Shown one piece after another: positions 42,612-50,263 of a stretch of DNA of 64,000 bases (the stretch's first letter is position 1; the number at the start of each line of letters is the position of its first letter). The stretch comes from Pseudomonas sp. GV085 (GTDB lineage Bacteria; Pseudomonadota; Gammaproteobacteria; Pseudomonadales; Pseudomonadaceae), in assembly GCF_003050925.1 (NCBI RefSeq), contig NZ_QAOV01000010.1, positions 1-64,000 on the forward strand, written 5' to 3'. Both the position numbers and the translations under genes were made by a program. Under the pieces are notes generated by a model, which had not been told where the DNA came from, searched no databases, and was given only the letters and a program-made list of their open reading frames with translations.

Positions 42612-42767
42612 TGTTCAGGCTTCCAGTGAGTTATCCAGAAAGTGGCATGGGTGAAAGCAACATCCCCCGCGTATGCGTTGGGAGTAGCGTCATTGTTGGC
42701 TTTGGCGTGCCTTTCCAGGGTTCTGGCGGTATTGCGTTCGATGCAGATCGTCCAGACTCACTGGCAA

Positions 42768-42808
42768 TAAAAAGCCCATGGCATGTGAGGCCATGGGCTT
42801 CTTTCATT
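42768..42808. terminator. Terminator of the isochorismatase-like gene
   Basis: AAAAAGCCCATGGC-ATGTGA-GGCCATGGGCTTCTTT. It lies 26 bases past the stop of the minus-strand gene at 42834, and its A-tract (T-tract on the minus strand) fits that direction. The rest of 42612-42767 shows no gene. Confidence 0.82.
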
Positions 42809-42833
42809 TTTGCTGTCTCGTCCTGAATAAGGT

Positions 42834-43394
42834 TTACACCTTCTGGCTTCCGATCAGGAAATCGTTGGTCGACACCACGCTGGCATACGCAAACGCCAGG
42901 GCTGCCATGAACGCCGCATGAACCTGCGCCGCCGGAACCGCTACGCCATTGAACTCCAGGTCGCGGGTGGCGCAGGCGTCGTGGATCACGGTCACCTTAT
43001 AGCCAAAGTCCGCCGCCGCACGGGTGATGCCGTCGACGCACATGTGGCTCATGCTGCCCACGACCACCAGTTCCTTGATGCCTTGCTCGTCGAGGATCGA
43101 TTTCAGCTCGGTTTCGCGGAATGAATTGACGAAGTGCTTGAGCACCACCGGTTCGTCGGCACGGTTGAGCACTTTGGGGTGCAGCTTGGCGCCTTCGGAG
43201 TTCGGGGTGAAAAACGGTGCCTCTTCGGAGGTGAATTCGTGGCGGATGTGCACCACCGAATCACCGGCGTCGCGGAAGGCCTTGATCAGGCGTACGGCGT
43301 TGTCTGCGGCGGCGTCGGCACCGACCAGCGGCCACTTGCCTTGGGGGAAGTAGTCGTTCTGGATATCGACTACGATGAGCGCTTGCTTGGCCAT
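42834..43394 (-). CDS. Cysteine hydrolase, isochorismatase family
   Basis: A 186-residue hydrolase of the isochorismatase/nicotinamidase fold. The catalytic triad is visible as Asp10 (IVVDIQNDYF), Lys86 (VVLKHFVNSF) and Cys119 (VGSMSHMCVDG), so it should be active. Such enzymes cleave C-N or ether bonds in small amides or isochorismate; the substrate cannot be told from sequence. The MAKQALIVVD start at 43394 removes a 40-residue extension without family support. It is divergent from a GlxA-type AraC regulator 101 bases away, a common pairing in which the regulator controls the hydrolase. Confidence 0.88.
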   Translation of the reverse strand: MAKQALIVVDIQNDYFPQGKWPLVGADAAADNAVRLIKAFRDAGDSVVHIRHEFTSEEAPFFTPNSEGAKLHPKVLNRADEPVVLKHFVNSFRETELKSILDEQGIKELVVVGSMSHMCVDGITRAAADFGYKVTVIHDACATRDLEFNGVAVPAAQVHAAFMAALAFAYASVVSTNDFLIGSQKV

Positions 43395-43495
43395 GACTGA
43401 TTCCTCGAAGTGTGTGTTGGTGTGGAATGAAGTATTGGCGCTGGCAGGCGGTCCGGGGATTGGCCGCACCGACAATAAGAGGGGGAAAACTGACA

Positions 43496-44488
43496 ATGGA
43501 TGCAGAAAGGGCAATCGCCGAGCTCGGTGTGTTGATCTATCCCGGCGCGCAGAAGGCGGCGGTGCATGGCTTGACCGACCTGTTCGAGGTGGCCAACCGG
43601 ATCGCCACCAAGCATCAGTCTGCGCAGTTGCCGCTGCTGCGGGTCAGCCATTGGCAAGTCGAGGGTGATCAGCCGCCAGTTCGGGTCTTCGACAGCCATC
43701 CCGGCCCGGAGCGTACCCTGGTGGCCGTGTTGATTCCGCCATCGATCGCCGGTTTTTCCGAAGGCCAGGCGCCACAGGGATTGATCCGCTGGTTGCGCGA
43801 GCAACATGCCAGCGGCGCGACACTGGGCGGGGTTTGCGTGGGCTCTATCCTGTTGGCTGAAAGCGGTCTGCTCGACGGTCGCAGCGCCACCACCCACTGG
43901 ACCTCGGCCAAAACCTTTGCCGAACGTTACCCGGCGATCAGGCTCAAGGCCGACACACCGATTGTCGATGACGGCGATCTGATTACTACCGCCGGGCTTA
44001 TGGCCTGGTCCGAACTCGGTTTGCGCCTGGTCAACCGGTTGCTGGGACCGAGCATTGCCACCAATACCGCACGTTTTCTGGTGGTGGAGCACAGCGACAG
44101 CGCCAGCGAGTGCGGCAGTAATTTTGCGCCGATTCTCAGCCATGGCGATGCGGCGATCCTCAAGGTGCAACACTGGCTGCAAAGTACCGGGGCGACCGAT
44201 GTATCGCTGGCGGCGATGGCCGAAAAGGCCGGCCTGGAGGAGCGCACCTTCCTGCGAAGATTCCGCGCGGCTACCGGGCTCAAACCTACCGAATACTGCC
44301 AGCATCTGCGAGTCGGCAAGGCCCGGGAAATGCTCGAGTTCACCAACGGCACCATCGACCATATCGCCTGGACCGTGGGTTACCAGGACCCCGGGGCGTT
44401 TCGCGCGACGTTCAGGAAAATCACCGGGTTGGCGCCGAGTGATTATCGGTCGAGATTTGGGGTGACGCCGGGTGCTGCTGTGCGGTAG
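43496..44488 (+). CDS. GlxA-family AraC regulator with DJ-1/PfpI-like domain
   Basis: A 330-residue regulator. Residues 1 to about 200 form a class I glutamine amidotransferase-like (DJ-1/PfpI) domain with Cys114 at the nucleophile-elbow position (GGVCVGSILLA) and His134 (TTHWTSAK). Residues about 230-320 are an AraC double HTH (VSLAAMAEKAGLEERTFLRR, then IDHIAWTVGYQDPGAFRATF). Family members sense small nitrogen compounds, but the ligand here is unknown. Start ATG 43496 follows GAGGGGG. Divergent from the isochorismatase-like hydrolase, its probable target. Confidence 0.87.
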   Translation: MDAERAIAELGVLIYPGAQKAAVHGLTDLFEVANRIATKHQSAQLPLLRVSHWQVEGDQPPVRVFDSHPGPERTLVAVLIPPSIAGFSEGQAPQGLIRWLREQHASGATLGGVCVGSILLAESGLLDGRSATTHWTSAKTFAERYPAIRLKADTPIVDDGDLITTAGLMAWSELGLRLVNRLLGPSIATNTARFLVVEHSDSASECGSNFAPILSHGDAAILKVQHWLQSTGATDVSLAAMAEKAGLEERTFLRRFRAATGLKPTEYCQHLRVGKAREMLEFTNGTIDHIAWTVGYQDPGAFRATFRKITGLAPSDYRSRFGVTPGAAVR

Positions 44489-44507
44489 TCGCTGTACTGC
44501 CAATAAC

Positions 44508-44533
44508 CTGTAGGAGCAGGCTCGCTCCCACAG
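44508..44533 (+). repeat. Single REP element
   Basis: CTGTAGGAGCAGGCTCGCTC-CCACAG, a short imperfect palindrome of the Pseudomonas REP family, 20 bases after the GlxA-type gene. Confidence 0.75.
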
Positions 44534-44574
44534 GGCGTCGTGCAAAATGCCGGAAAATCAAAGGGCGTCGTGCA
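44532..44574 (+). repeat. 13-bp direct repeat, 30-bp period
   Basis: AGGGCGTCGTGCA occurs at 44532-44544 and 44562-44574, the first copy starting in the tail of the REP element. It may be a small duplication linked to REP turnover. Confidence 0.6.
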
Positions 44575-44648
44575 GAATAAAACAGGCCCCATGCCATCAC
44601 TTTCTGCGTAACAGGCTGATTTGAAAAACGTTTCCCTGCACTGCGCCT

Positions 44649-44664
44649 TGGCCTGATCTCTGCA
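44649..44664 (+). promoter_or_regulatory. Possible sigma-54 promoter before the DUF3182 gene
   Basis: TGGCCTGATCTCTGCA has GG and GC separated by 10 bases, the spacing needed for RpoN (consensus TGGCACG-N4-TTGCA). It would start transcription near 44675, 33 bases before the ATG. Three positions differ from consensus, so chance cannot be excluded. Confidence 0.33.
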
Positions 44665-44707
44665 CCCCTTCAGCTACATTCATCAAGCGTCGATTGAAGG
44701 GGGATGC

Positions 44708-45817
44708 ATGACCCCAACAACCCGCAAGAAACTGGTGGTCGCCCATTCGGTGCTCGCCGATGCGCCACCGCATGAAGTTGAAACCAACCGTGCGCTGGCC
44801 CGCTGGCTGGCGCAGATTTTGGGGCTCAAGTACGGCGGCAGTTACCACCCGCAATTACACGACGGGCGGGACCTCTACCTGTTGCCGACCCAGACCCTGG
44901 TGGGCGCTGCGGCTGCCCGGCAACTGGGGGTCAAGGGGCCGGAGGATTTGTGGGGCGGTTATGTCGACCACGACTTCATATGCACCAAAGCCATCAGTCA
45001 TGGATTACTCAACCACCATGCCCATGCACCGCCAGGCTGGGCGCCGTTGTTTTCCGAACGGGTGCGCAGTGTCGTGCTCGACGGTCTCAGCGTGTTCTCG
45101 CTGGAGGATGCACGGCCAGCGGCGAAGCATCTGCTCTATACCGGCCCGATCCGCCTCAAGCCGATTCACGCCTGCGCCGGGCGGGGTCAGGAAGTGATCG
45201 ACAGCCTCGACCGGTTCGACGAAATCCTTGCCCGGCCCGAAGCCAAGACGCTGTTCACGCAAGGCGTGGTCTTGGAGCAGGACCTGGATCAAGTGATCAC
45301 CCACAGCGTTGGTCAGAGTTTCATCGGCGACAAGGTGCTGAGTTACTGTGGTGAACAATACTTGACCAAGGACGCAAGGGGCGAAGAGGTGTATGGCGGC
45401 TCGAACCTGTTGGTGGTGCAGGGCAGCTACGTCGATTTGCTGAAGCTGGACCTGGCCGATGATGTGCGGGTGGCTATCAAGCAAGCGCAGGTGTTCGACA
45501 GCGCCGCGGATGAAGCCTATCCGCGTTTCTATGCGTCACGGCGCAACTACGACATCGCTCAGGGCATCGATAGCGACGGCAAACAGCGCAGTGGCGTGCT
45601 GGAACAGTCCTGGCGCATGGGCGGTGCCAGCAGCGCCGAGGTAGCGGCCTTGCAGAGTTTCGTCAGCGATCCGGGGATGTGCGCCATTCGTGTGTCTTCG
45701 GTGGAAACCTACAGCGATCAGCCGTTGCCGGCAGACGCTATCGAGGTGTACCGCGGGCCGGCGCAGACCAGTGACTTTCTCCTTAAGTACGTGACGGTTA
45801 AATCCTATGACGGCTAG
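44708..45817 (+). CDS. DUF3182 family protein, ATP-grasp-like
   Basis: A 369-residue protein that I recognise as DUF3182, found in Pseudomonas and other proteobacteria and of unknown function. The layout resembles an ATP-grasp enzyme: an N-terminal region with DHDFICTKAISHGLL (about 82-96), a candidate nucleotide loop RLKPIHACAGRGQEV, an acidic strand VVLEQDLDQV, and a late SGVLEQSWRMGGASSAEVA. It has no signal peptide or membrane segment. GAAGGGGG precedes the ATG. The last 11 bases overlap an alpha/beta hydrolase, so the pair forms a coupled operon. I infer a ligase-like enzyme; this is not shown. Confidence 0.72.
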   Translation: MTPTTRKKLVVAHSVLADAPPHEVETNRALARWLAQILGLKYGGSYHPQLHDGRDLYLLPTQTLVGAAAARQLGVKGPEDLWGGYVDHDFICTKAISHGLLNHHAHAPPGWAPLFSERVRSVVLDGLSVFSLEDARPAAKHLLYTGPIRLKPIHACAGRGQEVIDSLDRFDEILARPEAKTLFTQGVVLEQDLDQVITHSVGQSFIGDKVLSYCGEQYLTKDARGEEVYGGSNLLVVQGSYVDLLKLDLADDVRVAIKQAQVFDSAADEAYPRFYASRRNYDIAQGIDSDGKQRSGVLEQSWRMGGASSAEVAALQSFVSDPGMCAIRVSSVETYSDQPLPADAIEVYRGPAQTSDFLLKYVTVKSYDG

Positions 45818-46565
45818 AAGCGAATCCATTCAGATCGACATCGACAACGAACAGATGAGCGGGACTTTTCTGAGCCCCAAATCGAAAGTCCCCGGCGTGC
45901 TCTTCGTGCACGGTTGGGGCGGCAGTCAGGAGCGGGATCTGGAACGCGCCAAGGGCATCGCCGCGTTGGGCTGTGTCTGCCTGACGTTCGACCTGCGCGG
46001 ACACACCGGCGGCACCGGCATTCCATTGTCCCGGGTGACCCGCGAAGACAACCTGCGCGACCTGCTGGCAGCCTATGACCGATTGCTCGCGCACCCGGCT
46101 CTCGATACGTCGGCAATTGCCGTGGTCGGCACCAGTTACGGGGGGTATCTGGCTTCGATTCTGACCTCGCTCAGGCCGGTTCGCTGGCTGGCGCTACGGG
46201 TACCGGCGTTGTATCGCGATGAGCAATGGCACGCGCCGAAACGCGAATTGGACAAGCTGGATCTGCGTGATTACCGAGCTAGCCTGATACGTGCCGACAG
46301 TAACCGCGCCTTGCATGCCTGTTCGCAATTCACTGGGGATGTCCTGCTGGTGCAGTCCGAGACCGACGAATACGTGCCCCACGCGACGATCATGAGCTAT
46401 CGGGCAGCCTGCCAGCAGACGCACTCACTGACTCACCGCATCATCGATGGAGCCGACCATGCCTTGAGTGACCCGATTTCCCAGCAGGCCTACACCTCGA
46501 TCCTGGTGGACTGGATTACCGAGATGGTGGTGGGGGAGCGGTTGAGCATTATTCAATCATCTTGA
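45807..46565 (+). CDS. Alpha/beta hydrolase
   Basis: A 252-residue serine hydrolase of the dienelactone hydrolase/prolyl oligopeptidase type. The catalytic triad is Ser110 (VVGTSYGGY), Asp187 (SETDEYVP) and His218 (GADHALSD). The HGWGGS loop (35-40) supplies the oxyanion hole. There is no signal peptide, so it is cytoplasmic. The ATG lies inside the DUF3182 gene (11-base overlap), so both products are likely made together and act in one pathway, perhaps making and breaking an ester or amide bond. It converges on the ybhN-type gene across a REPIN. Confidence 0.85.
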   Translation: MTARSESIQIDIDNEQMSGTFLSPKSKVPGVLFVHGWGGSQERDLERAKGIAALGCVCLTFDLRGHTGGTGIPLSRVTREDNLRDLLAAYDRLLAHPALDTSAIAVVGTSYGGYLASILTSLRPVRWLALRVPALYRDEQWHAPKRELDKLDLRDYRASLIRADSNRALHACSQFTGDVLLVQSETDEYVPHATIMSYRAACQQTHSLTHRIIDGADHALSDPISQQAYTSILVDWITEMVVGERLSIIQSS

Positions 46566-46582
46566 GATTTGTGGCGCGTCCA

Positions 46583-46689
46583 AGGCCGCCATCGCGAGCA
46601 GGCTCGCTCCCACATGGATCGAGGGTGTACATGGAATCTGCATCCACCAACAGACCCTGTGGGAGCGAGCCTGCTCGCGATGGCGGCCT
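46583..46689. repeat. REPIN with perfect 32-bp arms
   Basis: Arms at 46583-46614 and 46658-46689 are exact inverse complements (AGGCCGCCATCGCGAGCAGG... against ...CCTGCTCGCGATGGCGGCCT). The 43-base centre is unique. It lies between convergent genes, and as RNA would form a very stable cruciform or terminator-like hairpin for both. Confidence 0.9.
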
Positions 46690-46702
46690 CGCAACCACCC
46701 CA

Positions 46703-47689
46703 TCACTTGGTTTTTTTCTCGACCCGCAACGCCTTGGCCTTGGCCTCCACCAGCAAATACATCACCACGCTAATCAACAGCGGCAAAATGAAATAAATCG
46801 CCCGATAGGCTAGCAGTCCCGCTACCAGACTGCCCCGCGAAACCTCATGTTGCAGCAGTGCCACGAACACCGCCTCGAGTACGCCAAGCCCGGCCGGGAT
46901 GTGGGTGATGACTCCGGCGATGGCGCTGATCAACAGCACGCCCAGCACCAGTGGATAGTCCAGTTTGCCTGGCAACAAGGTGAAAATCACTGCCGCCATC
47001 AGCGACCAGTTCAATGCCCCCAGGACCAGTTGCAGCACCGCCATGCGCAGCGACGGCAGATCAATTTCCACGCCGCGAGTCGCCCACTCCCGATGTTTGG
47101 AAAACCGACACGCCGCCAGGTATCCGGTGCTCAGCAACAACAACAAAACTCCCACGCCTTGCAGCGCGCTACTGCTGAGTGTCCAGCCCGGTGGCATGTG
47201 CACCAGCCCGCTGCTGAACACCGCGCCGGCAATTATCATGTAGCCGAACCAGTTGGTCGCCAGGCTCAGGCCGAGAATTTTCGCGATGTTGCCCTTGCTC
47301 ACCCCGAGCCGCGAATACAACCGGTAACGCATGGCGATGCCACCGACCCAGGCGCTCAGGCTCAGGTTGAAGGCGTAGCTGATGATTCCCACGGGCAGGA
47401 TCTGTTTCCACGTCAGGTTCTGGCGGATGTAGGTGCGACCAATCAGGTCGAAGCAGGCGTACACCAGAAAACTCACCAGGGTCAGCCCCGAGGCAATGAT
47501 CAGCGTGCGCACCTTGAAATCGGCCAGGTTATCGAACACTTCGTTCCACTCGATGCGCTGGGCGAGCGTCGTGAACAGCACGATCAGCATCAGGAAAAAC
47601 AGCATCGTCAGCGGTCGTTTCCAGCGACGCCAATGGAACTTGCCGGAGCTTTTGCCGGGAGAGGCCGAATGGGTCTCAGCGCGGTTCAT
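46703..47689 (-). CDS. YbhN-like integral membrane protein (UPF0104 / LPG synthase TM family)
   Basis: A 328-residue inner-membrane protein with about eight membrane segments, of the family that includes E. coli YbhN and the flippase domain of MprF. Recognisable segments are YAFNLSLSAWVGGIAMRYRL and GVLLISAIAGVITHIPAGLG, the latter with the PAGLGVLEA motif. Start ATG 47689 has GGGAG at a suitable distance; a GTG three codons upstream is less good. It overlaps the clsB-type gene by 14 bases and is the last gene of a three-gene operon equivalent to E. coli ybhP-clsB-ybhN, which points to phospholipid work. Confidence 0.87.
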   Translation of the reverse strand: MNRAETHSASPGKSSGKFHWRRWKRPLTMLFFLMLIVLFTTLAQRIEWNEVFDNLADFKVRTLIIASGLTLVSFLVYACFDLIGRTYIRQNLTWKQILPVGIISYAFNLSLSAWVGGIAMRYRLYSRLGVSKGNIAKILGLSLATNWFGYMIIAGAVFSSGLVHMPPGWTLSSSALQGVGVLLLLLSTGYLAACRFSKHREWATRGVEIDLPSLRMAVLQLVLGALNWSLMAAVIFTLLPGKLDYPLVLGVLLISAIAGVITHIPAGLGVLEAVFVALLQHEVSRGSLVAGLLAYRAIYFILPLLISVVMYLLVEAKAKALRVEKKTK

Positions 47690-48968
47690 GGTCAGCACTC
47701 CCGGTTGGCGGGGGGAAGGGTTTCAGGCGAGGTTTATGCGCCGGCAACCAACCGGCCCACGCCGGAAAATGCCGCAGGAAGTGAAACACCAGAAAACCGA
47801 TGGTCATGTGCCAGACACGCCCTCGTGGCGCGACGTCGGGAGGCATGGCTTTGCAATGGTTATCGCTGAGGTCTTGCAGGCGATCGAACAGATGACGATT
47901 GAAGGCCTGGTCGCGGATCAGCACGTTGGCTTCCAGATTCAACGACAGACTCAATGGGTCGAGGTTGCTGGAGCCGACGGTGCTCCAGTCTTCGTCCACC
48001 AGGGCGACTTTGCCGTGCAGCGGGCGGTCGCAATATTCGAAGATCTTCACGCCGGACTTGAGCAGGTAGTCATAGGTCATACGCGCGGCGAGCCTGGCCA
48101 CCCGCATGTCTGGCTGGCCCTGCAGGATCAGCCGCACATCCACGCCTCGGCGGGCCGCGTTGCGGATCTCGCGCAGCAAGCGAAAACCGGGAAAGAAGTA
48201 GGCGTTGGCGATCACCGCTCGGCGCTGTGCCTGGCGCAACGCCTGGCGGTAAACCTCTTCGATGTCGGTCGGGTGTTCTCCGTTGTCGCGGTACACCAGC
48301 CGTACCTGGCCATCGTGATCGCTGAAGGCCAGTTCCGAGCGCCGCTGCCGTCGGCGTTGCCACCAGTATTTGGCGTGCATCGGGCGACCGCATTGCAGCA
48401 GGGCGAAGTGATGGATGTCGGCCACGGCCGGGCCTTGCACCTCTACGGAATAATCCTGTTTGGCCCCGGGGCCGAAGTCGGCCAGATGATCGGCGGAAAA
48501 GTTGATCCCGCCGACGAACGCGAGGCTGCCATCCACCACCACGATCTTGCGGTGCAGGCGCCGGAACCAGTTGGTGCGGATGCCCAGGCGTTTCGGTGCC
48601 GGGTCGAATATTTGCAGGTGTACGCCGGCCGCAGTCAGCGCGGTGAGGAACCCGGTACTCAGCTCGCCGCAGCCAAAACCGTCGAGGCTGACGATGGTGC
48701 GCACGCCACGTTGAGCGGCTTCGATCAGGATCTGCTGCAGCTCATTGCCGACCTTGTCCTCGAACAGAATGAAGGTTTCCAGCAGGATCTCACTTTGCGC
48801 CCGGCGCAGGGCTGCAAACACCCGGGGAAAGTACGCCTCGCCATTTTCCAGCAACTCGACCCGATTGCTGCCTTGCCAGCCGTATTCGACATCGACCGCT
48901 GTCGGCTCGTGGGTGGGCGGAGCGGGGATGTGTTCCAGCGTGGTTTTTTCCATCGGCCGGCTGCTCAT
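47676..48968 (-). CDS. clsB: Cardiolipin synthase ClsB-like (phospholipase D family)
   Basis: A 430-residue enzyme with two HKD motifs: HRKIVVVDGSLAFVGG (His139, Lys141, Asp146) and HGKVALVDEDWSTVGSSNLD (His318, Lys320, Asp325). ClsB makes cardiolipin, and in E. coli can also make phosphatidylglycerol from phosphatidylethanolamine and glycerol. No transmembrane hairpin precedes the first PLD domain, which is the ClsB rather than ClsA layout (E. coli ClsB has 413 residues). The start overlaps the stop of the upstream gene by four bases (ATGA). Confidence 0.9.
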   Translation of the reverse strand: MSSRPMEKTTLEHIPAPPTHEPTAVDVEYGWQGSNRVELLENGEAYFPRVFAALRRAQSEILLETFILFEDKVGNELQQILIEAAQRGVRTIVSLDGFGCGELSTGFLTALTAAGVHLQIFDPAPKRLGIRTNWFRRLHRKIVVVDGSLAFVGGINFSADHLADFGPGAKQDYSVEVQGPAVADIHHFALLQCGRPMHAKYWWQRRRQRRSELAFSDHDGQVRLVYRDNGEHPTDIEEVYRQALRQAQRRAVIANAYFFPGFRLLREIRNAARRGVDVRLILQGQPDMRVARLAARMTYDYLLKSGVKIFEYCDRPLHGKVALVDEDWSTVGSSNLDPLSLSLNLEANVLIRDQAFNRHLFDRLQDLSDNHCKAMPPDVAPRGRVWHMTIGFLVFHFLRHFPAWAGWLPAHKPRLKPFPPPTGSADHEPR

Positions 48969-49777
48969 AGCTCGATCTCCACCGACAGCGGGGCGTGGTC
49001 GGAAAGGTGCGACCAGGGCCGGGTGGACAGCACTTGCGGATGGCTGGCCTTGAGGTTGCGCACGTAGATGCGGTCCAGGCGCAATGCCGGCAAGCGCGCG
49101 GGGAAACTGCGCGCCGGTTTGCCATGCTGCGCGGCGAAGACTTCATGCAGACCGCTGGGCTTGAGAAACGCATCGGCGCGCTGGCGCCAGTCGTTGAAGT
49201 CCCCGGCGACAATCACCGGGGCATTGCCGGGCAGGGCGTCCAGGCTTTGGGTGAGCAGCTTCAGTTGCGCGGTACGATGGGTTTCGCGCAGCCCCAGGTG
49301 CACGCAAATTGCATGTACCTCCTGACCGTCTCCGGGCATGCGCAACACACAGTGCAAGAGCCCGCGGTTCTCGTGGCCGCTGATGGACACGTCGAGGTTG
49401 TCGTGGCGGATGATCTGGAACTTCGACAACAGCGCATTGCCGTGATCACCCGTCGGATACACCGCATTGCGTCCATAGGCGAACTGCGGCCACAGGGTAT
49501 CGGCGAGGAATTCGTATTGCGGCATCGCCGGCCAATTGGTGTAACGCTTGGGGTGCTGTTCATGGGTGCCGTGGACTTCCTGCAAAAACACCACATCGGC
49601 AGACACACTGCGCACCGCTTCACGCAGTTCCGGCAGGATGAAACGCCGGTTGAGCGCAGTGAACCCCTTGTGGGTGTTGACCGTCAGTACCGTAAAACGA
49701 CAAATGACGGACGAACCTTGTACCCGCATGTCGGTTGCGTTTGAGTGTGCGGGAATATCGGTGTGATTCGCTGTCAT
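48965..49777 (-). CDS. YbhP-like endonuclease/exonuclease/phosphatase family protein
   Basis: A 270-residue protein of the EEP superfamily. Metal and catalytic residues are visible: Asn34 (TVNTHKG), Glu67 (FLQEVHG), Asp193 and Asn195 (AGDFNDW), and Asp260-His261 (LSDHAPL). The fold covers nucleases and lipid phosphodiesterases. Here, as the first gene of an operon with ClsB and YbhN homologues, a lipid or phosphodiester substrate is more likely than DNA. The operon has overlaps at both joints, so all three proteins are made together. Confidence 0.87.
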   Translation of the reverse strand: MTANHTDIPAHSNATDMRVQGSSVICRFTVLTVNTHKGFTALNRRFILPELREAVRSVSADVVFLQEVHGTHEQHPKRYTNWPAMPQYEFLADTLWPQFAYGRNAVYPTGDHGNALLSKFQIIRHDNLDVSISGHENRGLLHCVLRMPGDGQEVHAICVHLGLRETHRTAQLKLLTQSLDALPGNAPVIVAGDFNDWRQRADAFLKPSGLHEVFAAQHGKPARSFPARLPALRLDRIYVRNLKASHPQVLSTRPWSHLSDHAPLSVEIEL

Positions 49778-49881
49778 GTCGCCTCCCGCCTGACGGCTAC
49801 TGTCTTTGGATGACTCTGGGGCGGCGGCGAAAGTTTCGATGGGGCTACGGGCGGTACACAGTTATCACACCACAACAGATT

Positions 49882-49956
49882 TAATGTGGGAGCGAGCCTG
49901 TGGTGAGGGGGCTTGCCCCCGTTGGGCCGCGAAGCGGCCCCAAAATCGCTGATGTA
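49882..49956. repeat. REP-type repeat cluster
   Basis: Holds TGTGGGAGCGAGCCTGTGG, GAGGGGGCTTGCCCCC (hairpin), and GGGCCGCGAAGCGGCCC (hairpin) in a row, the composition of another common Pseudomonas intergenic repeat. The first unit is cut short and fused to the second. Positions 49778-49881 hold no recognised gene. Confidence 0.75.
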
Positions 49957-50034
49957 CCAAAGATTTTGTGAGTGCTACGCACTCAAACGGGGCGGTGCGG
50001 CGTTCCGACAAGCCCCCTCGGCACAGCTCGCGGT

Positions 50035-50163
50035 GCTGGCGCTGAAGCCGGAGAGGTCCTGAAGAATCGGCGCAAGAAAGGTAAAGGCGATGAACGAACC
50101 GCCGTAGCCGACGGCTGTCATGGCATACATCAGCAACAGGCGCGGTTGTTTGAGCACCTGCAA
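50035..50163 (-). pseudogene. Remnant of an MFS transporter gene
   Basis: On the minus strand this stretch reads LKQPRLLLMYAMTAVGYGGS then FIAFTFLAPILQDLSGFSA, an internal membrane-helix segment typical of DHA1-type sugar or drug efflux MFS proteins. The frame diverges after residue 42 and stops soon after, with no start region or other helices on either side. It is a fragment left by a deletion. Its upstream side overlaps the sequence before the mechanosensitive channel gene. Confidence 0.72.
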
Positions 50164-50263
50164 TTACTGCAACATCGCTGTCCTGCTTTCTGCGGGCAAT
50201 GTCCGAACTTGCCCGGCATTTCTCGATCAGTTCCTTACAGACACAGCCAAAGGAGTGGGTGCT

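Noticed and set aside
46562..46813. Small frame spanning the REPIN at 46583
   Set aside because: Its codons are mostly REP sequence, and the rest overlaps the ybhN-type gene.
46847..49067. Long plus-strand frames over the ybhN-clsB region
   Set aside because: Both overlap well-supported minus-strand genes with active-site motifs. The plus-strand products are low-complexity and have no family features.
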